Assembly: GCF_900119915.1 (NCBI RefSeq)
Contig: NZ_LT635455.1
Location: 558,001 to 622,000, forward strand
DNA from: Olsenella timonensis
GTDB taxonomy: Bacteria; Actinomycetota; Coriobacteriia; Coriobacteriales; Atopobiaceae
Direction of reading: 5' to 3'
DNA length: 64,000 nucleotides
Position numbers and translations under genes: made by a program. Shown here piece after piece: positions 18,101 through 26,261 of this stretch. Each line of letters starts with the position of its first letter. Positions within the stretch are counted from its first letter, which is position 1. The notes beneath the pieces were generated by a model that worked only from the letters and a program-made list of their open reading frames with translations, was not told the origin of the DNA and ran no database searches.

Positions 18101-19619
18101 GAACCGCCTCTCCGACAAGGCGTCGAGGTCCGCCGAGGCCGAGTCCGACACCCTCGCGCAGATCGCCGCCGGTACGGTGCCCCTGCTCTGCGGCCACGCC
18201 TGGCCGCTCGACCTGGTCTACCAGCTTATGCAGCGCAGGGCCAAGACCCACATGCCCAACGCGCGCCTCGCCAACATGGGCCCGAAGCTCAAGCGCGAGC
18301 TCGATCGCGTCCTCGAGCCGTACGGGCTCCGCGTCCTGCCCAAGCGTCAGTTCCGCTGGAAGAGCTGGTACGACCCCAAGGTCATGAGGACGTCTGTGCA
18401 CAGCGTCTGCGAGCCGCTGATCCGCCGCGACCAGAACGGCCGCGAGATCGCCCGCGACTACAAGCCCGCTGAGCTTGCCAACTGGGTCGACGACGTCGAG
18501 CTCGCGACCCAGGGCCGCGAGAAGGTCTACGGCTGGGTGGTGCGCGCCGAGGACTGGGACCTGTTCGAGGCTACCGGTTCCAAGCAGTTCGACCAGCACG
18601 AGGTCGTCTGGCCCGACGCGCACCCGGAGGATGGCGACGAGCCGGTCGACGACGATGGCATCGAGGCCGACTCCGCGTACGACGCCTCGCTTTACAACGG
18701 CGTCTACCTGCCGGTTCTCGCCGGCCTCGCCAAGGCGGGCTGCATGGCGCTCTCCGGCGGCCCGGTTGCGGCCCTGTCCCTCGAGCGCTGGCTCGCCGCC
18801 GGCGGGCCCTGCGTGCCCGTCGCGCTCGGCGCCGGCGCGCTCAAGGACGGCGAGGCAGGGATGCTTGACGACAACCCCGAGCTTCAGCTCGGGGCGCCGC
18901 AGGCACTCTGCGGCAGCCCGAACGGCACGGTCGTCGTCCTTCTGCCGCGCCCGGCGACCGGTCTCCTCGCGCCCCGGGCGGACGACCCGTGGCTCGACCC
19001 GCTCGCGCTCATCGTCTCCGGCCGCGCCGAGATCGCGGCGGGCAACGCGCCTGCCGTGGCGCCTGACCCCGGCCCCGACGACGATCCGACGCCCGGCCCC
19101 GGCGGCGGCGCGCCCGAGACGCCGTCGATCGACCCGGCGCGCGATGCCGAGGCCCTGCGCGAGCGCGGCCTGACGGTCGAGGAGGCCGCGCCGACCTCGT
19201 CGGACGCCCCCGAGGGCGCGATAACGCCCGACGAAACCGCAGCTCAGGGCACATGCGACGTCTCAGCGCCCGCTGACGGCGCGCACGAGGCCCCCGCGCC
19301 CTCGGGTGAGGACCCGGCCGCGAACGGACCGTCAGCGCCCGCTGAGACGCCCGTTTCGGCCGCGCCGGCGGCCGTGGAGGGCGGTGACGCGGCCGAGGAG
19401 GCCCCGGGCGCGCCCGACCCGGGCTACGAGGCCTTCTGCGCCCACGCCAAGGGCGCCGTGGAGCACTCGGGCGGCTACGTCGTCTTTGACGGTGGGCCCG
19501 AGGGCGCGATGGTCTGTCGCGAGGTGATTCCCGAGGACGAGTGGGCCGCCTATGGACGCCCGACGCGCCTTCGCGGCACGGTCGAGGTCGACGGCGAGAG
19601 GTTGCCGCTGATCGACTGA
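15198..19619 (+). CDS. D5/P4-type primase-helicase replication protein
   Basis: About 1,473 residues (1,476 if a GTG at 15189 is used). Residues ~1-70 are low-complexity. The N-terminal ~500 residues have no motif I recognise but include a cysteine- and acidic-rich segment. Around residue 797 lies the Walker A motif GDGGDGKS of DUF5906/D5-like superfamily 3 helicases, followed by LEDMDDNDLVLSTVGAYVNW and, ~65 residues on, IPCIFPVNGTPRYP, as in phage and plasmid primase-helicases. The last ~230 residues are alanine-, proline- and acid-rich and look disordered, ending in a small folded block. It probably unwinds the element's origin during autonomous replication after excision or transfer. The product is unusually long for the family. 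Confidence 0.8.
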   Translation: MPDEKLSTAQRPPEMEEAAPAPASALGTATTSNDVINDITTPHGDAQSITETNTAESPAHPGVPAPETSGSDDAWRYACALINEFASEEDYRSGDFGREYVREPDPYAINQVPVVCSRKKDCARREGAAFADRLEHVFDELDDEMQAVVRDGWAGREAARDLRSGEGSCAERASRFAGRLFHELTGGEAGSDDCARGFIECGDTLLNCFDAGCFSLGVARVCGVDLDRADPDEDDRLGRALMRSGYGAEDHRAYIPGDANPHSAAEIDADIEVEFAILAIDELSRDDGRGYVSAKEAAAKKLAEDELTACYERLRQVRRDALVAAGERVYGRDADHVTSRPPEDGEPPFAVLGQKLRLDAARQRDAIEAFQVQAEALVRALADEAGIEVQGEDANLVRGAALKGMLVAASSERLDKLPYDRPVEMKRLLQLVESGLPESSPLRETIKRHGAVLIGGDEALKRVKSRIKADPWSVAPDLDPFLRGDDGVVCWMTGAGGRLSLLLPADTERAIFRKLEETVRMKGVPLKDDGEPDLAAMARFWVKAGEQYTIEWNQAKARKLGKNDPCAKEKDPALAIKWDKYPNPACAARIIRLARDAVGRPAKLVDGIIQYVSEQGLELAQNASNGKFIEGPLRNWALEINPSADERWIAATRINLYTTLERIDTRALAKQGKIDVNAWRICDGQWYFTSSGPHAFKMRRIDPTRVSDWAAQVEDGVHLKPVGEPDEEGWYAVAEPEDKEIILPNESGEMVACRPSDLAKTWFPEDPEAGQDLLDQLIAYRIRPRNMHRMQGFAVLRGDGGDGKSLFREMNLTMALGNRRAAERDAHFSGAGLEDMDDNDLVLSTVGAYVNWPADAAQDPVCSSKGWKFLKPMSCGESVTFKVKYAEALTTSAGSIPCIFPVNGTPRYPSYGASKKRRVFDIEFAHPIPEGKKIRRLMDVAMTDEEFVTWPWWHSVKAYSTFDDGFRPNRLSDKASRSAEAESDTLAQIAAGTVPLLCGHAWPLDLVYQLMQRRAKTHMPNARLANMGPKLKRELDRVLEPYGLRVLPKRQFRWKSWYDPKVMRTSVHSVCEPLIRRDQNGREIARDYKPAELANWVDDVELATQGREKVYGWVVRAEDWDLFEATGSKQFDQHEVVWPDAHPEDGDEPVDDDGIEADSAYDASLYNGVYLPVLAGLAKAGCMALSGGPVAALSLERWLAAGGPCVPVALGAGALKDGEAGMLDDNPELQLGAPQALCGSPNGTVVVLLPRPATGLLAPRADDPWLDPLALIVSGRAEIAAGNAPAVAPDPGPDDDPTPGPGGGAPETPSIDPARDAEALRERGLTVEEAAPTSSDAPEGAITPDETAAQGTCDVSAPADGAHEAPAPSGEDPAANGPSAPAETPVSAAPAAVEGGDAAEEAPGAPDPGYEAFCAHAKGAVEHSGGYVVFDGGPEGAMVCREVIPEDEWAAYGRPTRLRGTVEVDGERLPLID

Positions 19620-19670
19620 GAGGCGGCCGGCGCATTGACTGGACGAGATTACGAACGAGAGGAGTTAATC

Positions 19671-20063
19671 GTGAGTGGTGAGTTTGAGGAGCCGCACTAT
19701 CGTCAGTCGGTATACGCCCTTGAAGAGCGTGACGAATGTCTTAGTTTGTTCAACGGATGGGCCGACGACCTCTTCCATTTGGGAAACAATGACGCGTCGG
19801 TCCGCGGGTTTATTCGAAGCGCCCTCGCTGATGGGCGGACACCGACCATGTGCGATGTCGAAGGGTGGGTCCGGCATTACTACACGGCGCTCACGCCCAT
19901 CGAAGGCCAGTACTGCGACGGCACCGCCTGTAGCGAAGAAGAGCGCAACTGCAATGAGTGTCTTGGCGGCATGGCCGTTGAGAGCCACTGCTTCCTGTCC
20001 GAGTGGTTCATACGCAAGTTTGCAGTGCGCCTCTGCAAGGAAGAGGGCATCGCAGTCGAGTGA
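19671..20063 (+). CDS. Hypothetical cysteine-containing protein
   Basis: A 130-residue protein starting at a GTG with GAGGAG at 19657-19662; an earlier TTG at 19635 has no ribosome-binding site. The C-terminal half has a cluster of cysteines (YCDGTACSEEERNCNEC, then HCF and LCKEE), suggesting a metal site. The N-terminal half is acidic and aromatic. It lies between the primase-helicase and a coiled-coil protein in the same direction. I do not recognise the family. Confidence 0.65.
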   Translation: MSGEFEEPHYRQSVYALEERDECLSLFNGWADDLFHLGNNDASVRGFIRSALADGRTPTMCDVEGWVRHYYTALTPIEGQYCDGTACSEEERNCNECLGGMAVESHCFLSEWFIRKFAVRLCKEEGIAVE

Positions 20064-20192
20064 CGACCCCGCAGGTCTCACGACCTGCGTGTCGATACGT
20101 CCGTCCCGGGGCCCGCGCCGCGTCGCGCGGCCCCGCCGGCGGGCGGTGAGCGAGTAAGTGAGCGGAAACGACTTCGAAGGAGTGACGGAACG

Positions 20193-20531
20193 ATGAGCGA
20201 CGAGATGCACGAGAGCGCGGCAACCGTGAACGCGGAGGCTGCTGCCGACGGTCACGGCGACGCGCGCGCCGAGGCCTCGGACGCCGTCGACGGCGGCGCG
20301 TGGCGGGCCGAGGACGACGAGCGCGTGGCTGCGCTCGACGCGAAGATCGCTGAGGTCAAGCGCGTTCACCGCGCGCGGCTGAAGCGTCTGAACGCCGAGC
20401 GGGACGCGCTCGTGAAGGCGGTCGAGGGCGAGCACATGCGCGCCGAGCTCGAGCGCCTGCGCGCGGAGAACGCGAGCCTCCGGGCTCGCGGCTCCGATGC
20501 GCCGAGTGCGTCAGCGCCGTCGGGCGCGTGA
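20193..20531 (+). CDS. Small coiled-coil protein upstream of the relaxase
   Basis: A 112-residue, strongly charged protein. Residues ~1-35 are alanine- and acid-rich and probably disordered. Residues ~48-95 form a coiled coil (ALDAKIAEVKRVHRARLKRL, then LERLRAENASLRA). The start ATG at 20193 follows GAAGGAGTGACGG. Its place between the replication gene and the relaxase suggests a mobilization accessory role, but there is no motif to prove it. Confidence 0.6.
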   Translation: MSDEMHESAATVNAEAAADGHGDARAEASDAVDGGAWRAEDDERVAALDAKIAEVKRVHRARLKRLNAERDALVKAVEGEHMRAELERLRAENASLRARGSDAPSASAPSGA

Positions 20532-20974
20532 CGCACGTGGCCGGCGCCCGCGCGAGCCGAGCCGTCGACGCGGCCCCTCGGGGCCGCGAGCACGGCGAGG
20601 CGAGGGCGCGGTGCGTCCGGCCGGGCGCGGCGAGGCCGCAGGAGCCACAAGGCGACGACGGCCGCAGACGCGCCCAAGGGCACGCCTCGGGGCGTGCCGG
20701 GGGTGCCCCTCGCGGCGGGGCGTTAGCCCCGAGAGCGAGGCCCATCGGGGTTTGGAGGTGAGCGGCCCCTAGGCCGCGAGCCGGAAAACCCCTATGGGCA
20801 CCAACCTTAGGGCTTTACCGGGCGCCCTGTGCGCCCACCAGGCGACCGCTCGCGCATGCGAGCACTCGGCGCGCAGCGCCCGCCCCTTTTGGGGCGCATA
20901 GGCTCGGCGCCCTCTTGGGCGCGCACGGTCTGCCGCCCGCAGGTGCGGGCGCATGGACAGGAAGGAGGCGGCAC
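20532..20974. other. Gene-free region before the relaxase, candidate oriT
   Basis: 443 bp without a supported gene. A hairpin GCGGCC-CCTA-GGCCGC is at 20762-20777. CCCTA (20790-20794) and TAGGG lie either side of a 14-bp spacer, ending near 20812. A further stem CGCCCC-TTTT-GGGGCG is near 20880. MobV relaxases nick inverted-repeat sites just upstream of their own gene, so 20755-20830 is the best oriT candidate; the nick site cannot be fixed from sequence alone. Confidence 0.5.
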
Positions 20975-23233
20975 ATGCCGCAGGTGGGAGTCGGCGTGAG
21001 CGTGATGACGCTCACCAACAACGGCGCGTCGACGAAGTCGTCGATGCCGGTGCAGAAGGCCGCGCCGGAGTTCGGCGACGAGCGCGCGTCCAAGACGGCC
21101 CATATCGACAAGACGCGCTCGGCCGGGAACACCTACGACTTTCCGGCAGGCTGCGGCACGTCGGGCGAGGCGCTGGCCGACTGGTTCGTGCAGAAGTTCG
21201 AGGACTATTCGCTCGAACAGCAGAGGGCCGGCAAGCGCAAGCCGTCGTCGCTGACGGCGGTGGGCGTCGCGTGCGTCATCACGCCCGACGAGGAGGCCGT
21301 CGCGCAGTGGGACAAGCCGTTGCGCAAGAAGTTCATGCGCGACGCGCGCGAGGTCTACGAGACGTGGTTCGGCGCGCCGCTCGACGCGTGGGCGGTCCAC
21401 GTCGACGAGGGTGCCATGGAGGAGCGCGGGCTCACGCGCGACGACGAGCTCGGCGACGAGAGCCTGCACGGGCACGGTGTCGGGTGCATACCCGACAAGC
21501 TCCCCGACGACGAGCTCCTGGTCGAGGGGTTCGGCGAGGAGGGCGCAAAGAACTTCAAGAAGCGGTATCGCGGCAAGAACGACGGCTGTCTCTACCGCAC
21601 GGGCTCGATCCTGAACGGCGGGCGCCTCAAGCTGCTTCACAACATCTTTCCCATCGAGATGGCGAAGCGCGGCTGGCGCGAGCCCGTCGACGAGAACGAC
21701 CTCGAGGCCACGGGCTGGACGGTCAAGCCGCACCTGTCCTGGGGCGAGAAGAAGGCGATCGAGGAGAAGACCGGCGAGGTCTTCAAGGAGCCCGCGCAGT
21801 CGGCGAACAAGTATGCGCGCACGCAGCGCTGGCAGCGCAAGCAGCAGGAGAAGGCCGCGCGCAACGCCGCCGATGCCGCGCGCAACGCCGCCGACGCGGA
21901 GCGCAACGCCGACATGCGGCGGGTCATCTCCGAGAACGCGGCGTGGAACGAGGAGGAGGCGCGCGCCCTCGACCGGCGCGCCGACGAGCTCGAGCGCGAG
22001 GCGCGCGACGCCCGCGTCGAGATCTCGCACGAGCACCGGCGCCTCGCTGCGCGCGAGGACGAGGCCGACCGCATGCGCGCCCGCGCCGAGGTCGCGCTCC
22101 ACGGCTATACGCCCCCGGCGGGCGTGGAGCTCGTGCCGCCCGCCGCCATGCCGCCCGAGCTGCGCGCGCTGTGGCGCCTCACCGACGGCGACGAGGGCGA
22201 CGACGCGGCCGGTGACATCCCCGGTGACCTCTTGGGCGAGGACGGCGCGCCCGACCTGGACGCGGCCAACGAGCGCGTGGACGACCTCGCCGACGAGTTC
22301 GCCCGTGAGCGCGGCTACAGGGAGGCCTATGTGGGCAAGGAGGGCGCGTGGCTGGTCACCCTGCCGCTCGAGTTCGTTCGCCAGCAGCCCGGGTACGAGG
22401 ACGTGGAGAGCTTGGACGAGCTCGCCGACGCAGACAGGCAGTACTGGGAGGAGCGGCACTGGGACGAGGCCTCCCTCCGCATCGCGGACGCCCAGCTCCT
22501 CGGGCTCGACCCGACCGTGCCGCACCCTGGCATCGACGAGCGCGAGGCCGCCGTGGAGGCCGCCCGCGCCGACGTCGAGCGCCGCGACCGGGTCGTCGGC
22601 GAGCGCGAGGCGGCCTTCGAGCGCCTGGCGGGGAAGCGCCGTAGCGTGGTCGACGCGCTCGACGCCGAGATCGAGGCCAAGCGCGCGGAGGCGGCGCGTC
22701 TCGACGCCAAGACCGACGAGACGGTTCGCTGGCTCGAGGGCGCAGTCGAGCACGTCAGGGAGGCCGACGCCCGCGTCGAGCAGGCCAAGGCCGACGCCGA
22801 GGCGACGCGCAAGGCTGCCGAGGCCGACGCCGAGCGCACGCGCGAGCGGGCGCGGGTGGAGGCCCGGGAGGGCGTCAGCTCGGCCGTCGGCGACGCCGGC
22901 GCCAAGGTCTCACGCCTCGTCTCGGAGTTCACGTCGACGGTCGTCGGCAACGTGTGCCAGCTCGCGTTCGCGACGCTCAAGGCCATGCGGGACAACATGG
23001 CCCTCGGCGACGAGTTCGACCGGGCGGCGACGACGTGCATGGCCACGCTCCATCAGGTCGTGGAGCAGGACCGTGACGGGTCGATCGCCCGGGCCATCGA
23101 GGGTAGGGCGCGCGACGTGATGAACGCCGCGTTCAGCAAGCGAGCCCGCCGCGAGGTCGTGGAGCCCGTGGTCGCGGACGACTGGGAGCCGAGGCCGAGC
23201 GGCCGCTCCCGCGACGACGGGCCGGGTCTCTGA
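20975..23233 (+). CDS. MobV-family (Pre/Mob) relaxase
   Basis: A 752-residue protein. The N-terminal ~290 residues match MobV relaxases: RASKTAHIDKTRSAGN at 37-52, the metal and catalytic motif VHVDE at 141-145, and the second histidine pair in LHGHGV (His165, His167) followed by GCIP. The spacer between HVDE and HGH is longer than in classic Pre proteins. Residues ~290-380 and ~520-660 are long charged coiled coils. The enzyme nicks oriT and pilots the strand into a helper element's conjugation channel. The ATG at 20975 follows GAAGGAGG. No coupling protein is encoded in the element. Confidence 0.85.
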   Translation: MPQVGVGVSVMTLTNNGASTKSSMPVQKAAPEFGDERASKTAHIDKTRSAGNTYDFPAGCGTSGEALADWFVQKFEDYSLEQQRAGKRKPSSLTAVGVACVITPDEEAVAQWDKPLRKKFMRDAREVYETWFGAPLDAWAVHVDEGAMEERGLTRDDELGDESLHGHGVGCIPDKLPDDELLVEGFGEEGAKNFKKRYRGKNDGCLYRTGSILNGGRLKLLHNIFPIEMAKRGWREPVDENDLEATGWTVKPHLSWGEKKAIEEKTGEVFKEPAQSANKYARTQRWQRKQQEKAARNAADAARNAADAERNADMRRVISENAAWNEEEARALDRRADELEREARDARVEISHEHRRLAAREDEADRMRARAEVALHGYTPPAGVELVPPAAMPPELRALWRLTDGDEGDDAAGDIPGDLLGEDGAPDLDAANERVDDLADEFARERGYREAYVGKEGAWLVTLPLEFVRQQPGYEDVESLDELADADRQYWEERHWDEASLRIADAQLLGLDPTVPHPGIDEREAAVEAARADVERRDRVVGEREAAFERLAGKRRSVVDALDAEIEAKRAEAARLDAKTDETVRWLEGAVEHVREADARVEQAKADAEATRKAAEADAERTRERARVEAREGVSSAVGDAGAKVSRLVSEFTSTVVGNVCQLAFATLKAMRDNMALGDEFDRAATTCMATLHQVVEQDRDGSIARAIEGRARDVMNAAFSKRARREVVEPVVADDWEPRPSGRSRDDGPGL

Positions 23234-23388
23234 TGGCCGCGCGGGGCGCCTCGAGGGCGCTGACGGCGCGCTGGGAGCGCGGCCCGTAGTCCGGGAGAGC
23301 GCAGTAGGAAAACGGCCCGTCAGGGCGGGCAGAGCAGGGTCAAACGCGTTTCACGAGGTGGAACGTGCGTCGCTTAGGAGGAATCAGG

Positions 23389-23694
23389 ATGGTTGAGAAG
23401 AAGAGGCGCGGTCAGCGCAGCTACACTGAGGAGTTCAAGCGCGAGGCCGCGCAGCGGGTCGTCGCATCGGGCGAGCCGGTCAAGGTCTGCGCGCGGAAGC
23501 TGGACGTCCCGCCGACGACCCTCGACCGGTGGGTCAAGCGGTTTGGAAAGGCACTGGCCAAACCGTCTACGGCCGGCGGTGGAGGGAGCGACGCCGCCGC
23601 GCTCGAACGGCGCGTGGCCGAGCTCGAGGAGGAGAACGCGTTTCTTGGCAGGATGGTCGATTACCTTGTGAGGAAGATCCGAGAGCCCCATTAG
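23389..23694 (+). CDS. Orphan IS3-type transposase OrfA-like protein
   Basis: A 101-residue protein matching OrfA of IS3-family elements: an N-terminal helix-turn-helix (YTEEFKREAAQRVVASGE, LDVPPTTLDRWVKRF) and a C-terminal leucine zipper (LERRVAELEEENAFLGRMV). No OrfB integrase gene follows, and the A-rich GAAAAAG that could serve as a frameshift site lies after the stop. It has its own AGGAGG ribosome-binding site and is followed by a clean terminator, so it may be kept as a DNA-binding regulator and not as IS debris. Confidence 0.75.
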   Translation: MVEKKRRGQRSYTEEFKREAAQRVVASGEPVKVCARKLDVPPTTLDRWVKRFGKALAKPSTAGGGGSDAAALERRVAELEEENAFLGRMVDYLVRKIREPH

Positions 23695-23704
23695 CGAAAA
23701 AGAA

Positions 23705-23735
23705 GGGGGCGGGAGGCCCGTGGCCTCCCGCCCCC
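23705..23735. terminator. Perfect bidirectional terminator hairpin
   Basis: A 14-bp perfect stem (23705-23718 with 23722-23735) has a 3-base loop. The better T-tract (TTCTTTTTC) is on the minus strand, so it mainly ends the leftward operon, and also closes the OrfA gene. Confidence 0.85.
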
Positions 23736-23771
23736 TTGCGACGGAATGAATCTGATCATGCAACCACCTTC

Positions 23772-24116
23772 CTATCGACCGACCTCCCATGCGTCGGGCA
23801 TGACGTCGTGGATGTCCGTTTCAGAGCTCGCTATCCGTTCGAGCATCGCGACGGCGCACTGGGCCACCTCGAGCCCGACGTAGCGCGCCTTGACGTCCGT
23901 GCCGACCTCGTCCCACTCTGGCCACGTGCAGCCGTTCGGCTCTTCGGTCGAGGCGTTCCACGAGGCGGCGTAGCCGTCGAGGCTGTCCTCGATATTGAGC
24001 AGGTAACGCCTGACCAGGGCCGACGCGAGGCCGGTGACGTCCTCGAAGGGCGCGACGCGCTCGATGGCGTAACCCGCGGCCAGGCGCTTGAGCCTGGCCG
24101 TCTCCCCGGCGTTCAT
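23772..24116 (-). CDS. Hypothetical protein, last gene of a three-gene leftward operon
   Basis: A 114-residue protein beginning MNAGETARLKRLAAGYAIER. It has a helical N-terminal half and an acidic, tryptophan-containing middle (NGCTWPEWDEVG), then LEVAQCAVAMLERI. The start codon overlaps the stop of the gene upstream by 4 bp (ATGA), indicating translational coupling. Proteins of this kind accompany the two upstream genes in Gram-positive conjugative elements; no function is known to me. Confidence 0.65.
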   Translation of the reverse strand: MNAGETARLKRLAAGYAIERVAPFEDVTGLASALVRRYLLNIEDSLDGYAASWNASTEEPNGCTWPEWDEVGTDVKARYVGLEVAQCAVAMLERIASSETDIHDVMPDAWEVGR

Positions 24117-24445
24117 CGCATCCCGTCCTCTCCCGCGTCCGTGTAGTAGGCGAACTCCGGCTCGAAGGCCGGGCTCTCGAACAGGGCCTCGATCTGCTCG
24201 ACGGAAAGGCGGCCGACCATGTCGGCGCTGAACTGCCCGTTGTCCGCGAGCATCCAGGCCTTGGGCCACCACGCGGGGCGGCCCGCCCAGACGCGCTCCC
24301 AGTCCCCCTCGGATACGTACTCGCCGAGGTCGTTGATCCGGTAGACGCCCTCGAAGGGCTCGAAGCAGTCCTCGACGCAAGCCCTGAGCTCGTCGGTCAC
24401 TCCGAGGATGCGGTTCATGGTCGCCTCTCCGATTGCCTTGCTCAT
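24113..24445 (-). CDS. Conserved small acidic protein of mobile elements, paralogue A
   Basis: A 110-residue acidic protein. Its core is CFEPFEGVYRINDLGEYVS, followed by the tryptophan-rich WAGRPAWWPKAWMLADNG. It is closely similar over its whole length to the product of 31001-31333. Both its start and its stop overlap neighbouring genes by 4 bp. No catalytic motif is visible. The acidic character and its place near ssb make a DNA-mimic or anti-defence role conceivable, but that is speculation. Confidence 0.75.
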   Translation of the reverse strand: MSKAIGEATMNRILGVTDELRACVEDCFEPFEGVYRINDLGEYVSEGDWERVWAGRPAWWPKAWMLADNGQFSADMVGRLSVEQIEALFESPAFEPEFAYYTDAGEDGMR

Positions 24446-25083
24446 GCGCTGGCCCCCTTCGGTACGCGGCGCACGGTGGGCGTCGTGAGATAGTTGTTGG
24501 CGTTGTCCTCGGCCAGCATGTACTCGCTGTACATGTTCACGTAGGGCACGCCGGCGGTGTCGAGGCCGTTCACGACGCGGCCGTCGCCGACGCCGACGAC
24601 GGGGAACGCCTCGTAGCGTCCGTCGACCCGCCGCACGAATACCTCGTCGCCGGGGGCGACCTCTGTGACGGGCACCTTCTCGGCGTCGAGGTAGGCCCCG
24701 AGCCTCTGGTCCTCGGGCTGCGAGGCGTCGATCTCGCGCAGCATGGCGTCGAGTGGGTACTCGTTTTCCTCCTCGAACGGGGCGTAGGGGTACACGCGGT
24801 CGACGACCTCCCAGCCCCGGATGACGAAGATGCCGTTGTCGCCGGGGTCCATGGCCTTGTCGGTTGTGTAGCGGCTGATCCCGACGGAGAGGCCGGAGGC
24901 GCCCATGAAGTTCGCGACGACCTGGCAGAGCCTCGCCCACCCGTACTCGTCGGAGTCCGGCGGGCGGAACCCGCGCAGGTCGCAGTACTCGAGGAACGCC
25001 TCGACGCTGTCGCGCCCGCCGTTCCAGTGCAGATAGACTCCTAAGTCTCTTTTCTCGGTGGTGATGACGGCACGGTTGCCCAT
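24442..25083 (-). CDS. Conserved mobile-element protein of unknown function
   Basis: A 213-residue protein starting MGNRAVITTEKRDLGVYLHW with ribosome-binding site GAAAGGAAG. The N-terminal block (HWNGGRDSVEAFLEYC, ARLCQVVANFMGA, LSVGISRY) recurs in hypothetical proteins of conjugative elements in firmicutes and actinobacteria. The middle region (APGDEVFVRRVDGRYEAFPV) resembles a small beta-barrel. It is the first gene of the leftward operon that ends at 23772. Acidic overall; no enzymatic motif seen. Confidence 0.7.
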   Translation of the reverse strand: MGNRAVITTEKRDLGVYLHWNGGRDSVEAFLEYCDLRGFRPPDSDEYGWARLCQVVANFMGASGLSVGISRYTTDKAMDPGDNGIFVIRGWEVVDRVYPYAPFEEENEYPLDAMLREIDASQPEDQRLGAYLDAEKVPVTEVAPGDEVFVRRVDGRYEAFPVVGVGDGRVVNGLDTAGVPYVNMYSEYMLAEDNANNYLTTPTVRRVPKGASA

Positions 25084-25221
25084 GGTTTCTTCCTTTCAAT
25101 AATGAACTGCACGTTGCCGTTATAGGCGAGCGCCTGCCGCCGCTCTGCGGGTATAAGGTCGGTAATCGCCCGGACGCCCGTCTGGGCGAGTGCCCGATGC
25201 CGAGCAGCGATGGGAGCGCCC

Positions 25222-25860
25222 ATGGATGACGAGGTTGAGAAGCTTACAAAGACCGAGGTGAAGGAGCTCGGTTTCTCCGACAGGCTCATCGAGGCTCTGC
25301 TGCCCGAGCCGGAGCTGCGGGACAACCCGCGCTACCGGTACGCGGGGGCACCCATGAAGCTGTGGCTCAAGTCGGACGTCGACCGCGCCATGGAGACCGA
25401 CGAGTTCAAGGAGCACCTCAAGGTGCGCGAGAAGCGCTCCCTCGCCGCGAGGAAGGCGGCGGAGACGAGGCGTGCGAAAACGCTTGCGCGTGCCCGGGAG
25501 CGCGCCCCTTTGATTGAGGTCATTCAGGGATGGTCCGAGGACGAGATCAGGGAATCGGCGCTCAGGAGCCACTATGAGTGGGAGGTGCAGAAGGGCAACT
25601 ACTGGGACGACTCGTATCGCTGCGACGACGAGCGGACGGTATCCCGCTGGATGGTGAACTTCGTCCGCCATGAGCTCACTGATTATGACCACGAGCTCTA
25701 TGAGATGAGCGGCAGGACCGGCATCGGAGAGGTGCACCGCCTCTACCACGACGCAGTGCTGCGCGAAATAGCGAAGGCCTATCCGTTCCTCGAGGGCGAG
25801 TGCAAGCGCCAGATGATCGGGCCCTCGGATGCCGGGGAGCAGGGGGAGGGCGGCGCCTAG
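25222..25860 (+). CDS. Hypothetical protein with helical DNA-binding-like N terminus
   Basis: A 212-residue protein; an upstream ATG at 25210 would add four residues. The N terminus (LTKTEVKELGFSDRLIEALL, PEPELRDNPRYRYAGAPMKL, WLKSDVDRAM) is a repeated theme in plasmid and phage proteins where a helical region precedes a variable part. A basic helix follows (KRSLAARKAAETRRAKTLAR). The C-terminal half is rich in aromatics and histidine (SHYEWEVQ, FVRHELTDYDHELY). It is transcribed against its neighbours. Function unknown. Confidence 0.65.
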   Translation: MDDEVEKLTKTEVKELGFSDRLIEALLPEPELRDNPRYRYAGAPMKLWLKSDVDRAMETDEFKEHLKVREKRSLAARKAAETRRAKTLARARERAPLIEVIQGWSEDEIRESALRSHYEWEVQKGNYWDDSYRCDDERTVSRWMVNFVRHELTDYDHELYEMSGRTGIGEVHRLYHDAVLREIAKAYPFLEGECKRQMIGPSDAGEQGEGGA

Positions 25861-25916
25861 CCCGCCCACCCCGGTCGACTGCGCGCCAGCGCAGGTGGGG
25901 CGCGATCGTCGCGCCT

Positions 25917-26261
25917 TCACCCCTCCCTCATGTCGAGGCCGAGGTCGAACCGGGCTGCCCAAGCGAGCTGCCCGAAGCGGCCGTAGGGCAGGGCGCGGCC
26001 GACCTCGGCGAGTCCCTGAGCCTCGAGGGCGCGGGCGTAGGGAAGGCTGTCCTCGGGGACGAACGCCCAGTCGTCGCCAGGGAGGCCGTACTGCGGCAGG
26101 TTCACGGTGAGGTCGCGCCAAATGCCGTCGTCGCCCTCCTCGAGCTCGACCTCGCAGAGCTCGATGGCGAGGCGCCCGTTGCAGCCGTAGCGGTCGACGA
26201 CGGGCACGAGCAGCGGTGTGTCCTCGAGCTTGATGCAGGCGGATGTGACGACTCGCCTCAT
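25917..26261 (-). CDS. DUF4313-like protein, paralogue A
   Basis: A 114-residue acidic protein. The block WRDLTVNLPQYGLPGDDWAF followed by a helix and GRFGQLAWAARFDL fits the DUF4313 family found in conjugative elements. It is paralogous to 31713-32054. The start overlaps the ssb stop by 4 bp, so the two are coupled. Association with ssb suggests action in the early phase after transfer; function unknown. Confidence 0.7.
   Translation of the reverse strand: MRRVVTSACIKLEDTPLLVPVVDRYGCNGRLAIELCEVELEEGDDGIWRDLTVNLPQYGLPGDDWAFVPEDSLPYARALEAQGLAEVGRALPYGRFGQLAWAARFDLGLDMREG

Noticed and set aside
23389-23735. Complete IS3 insertion sequence
   Set aside because: Only OrfA is present; no OrfB and no terminal inverted repeats found on either side.
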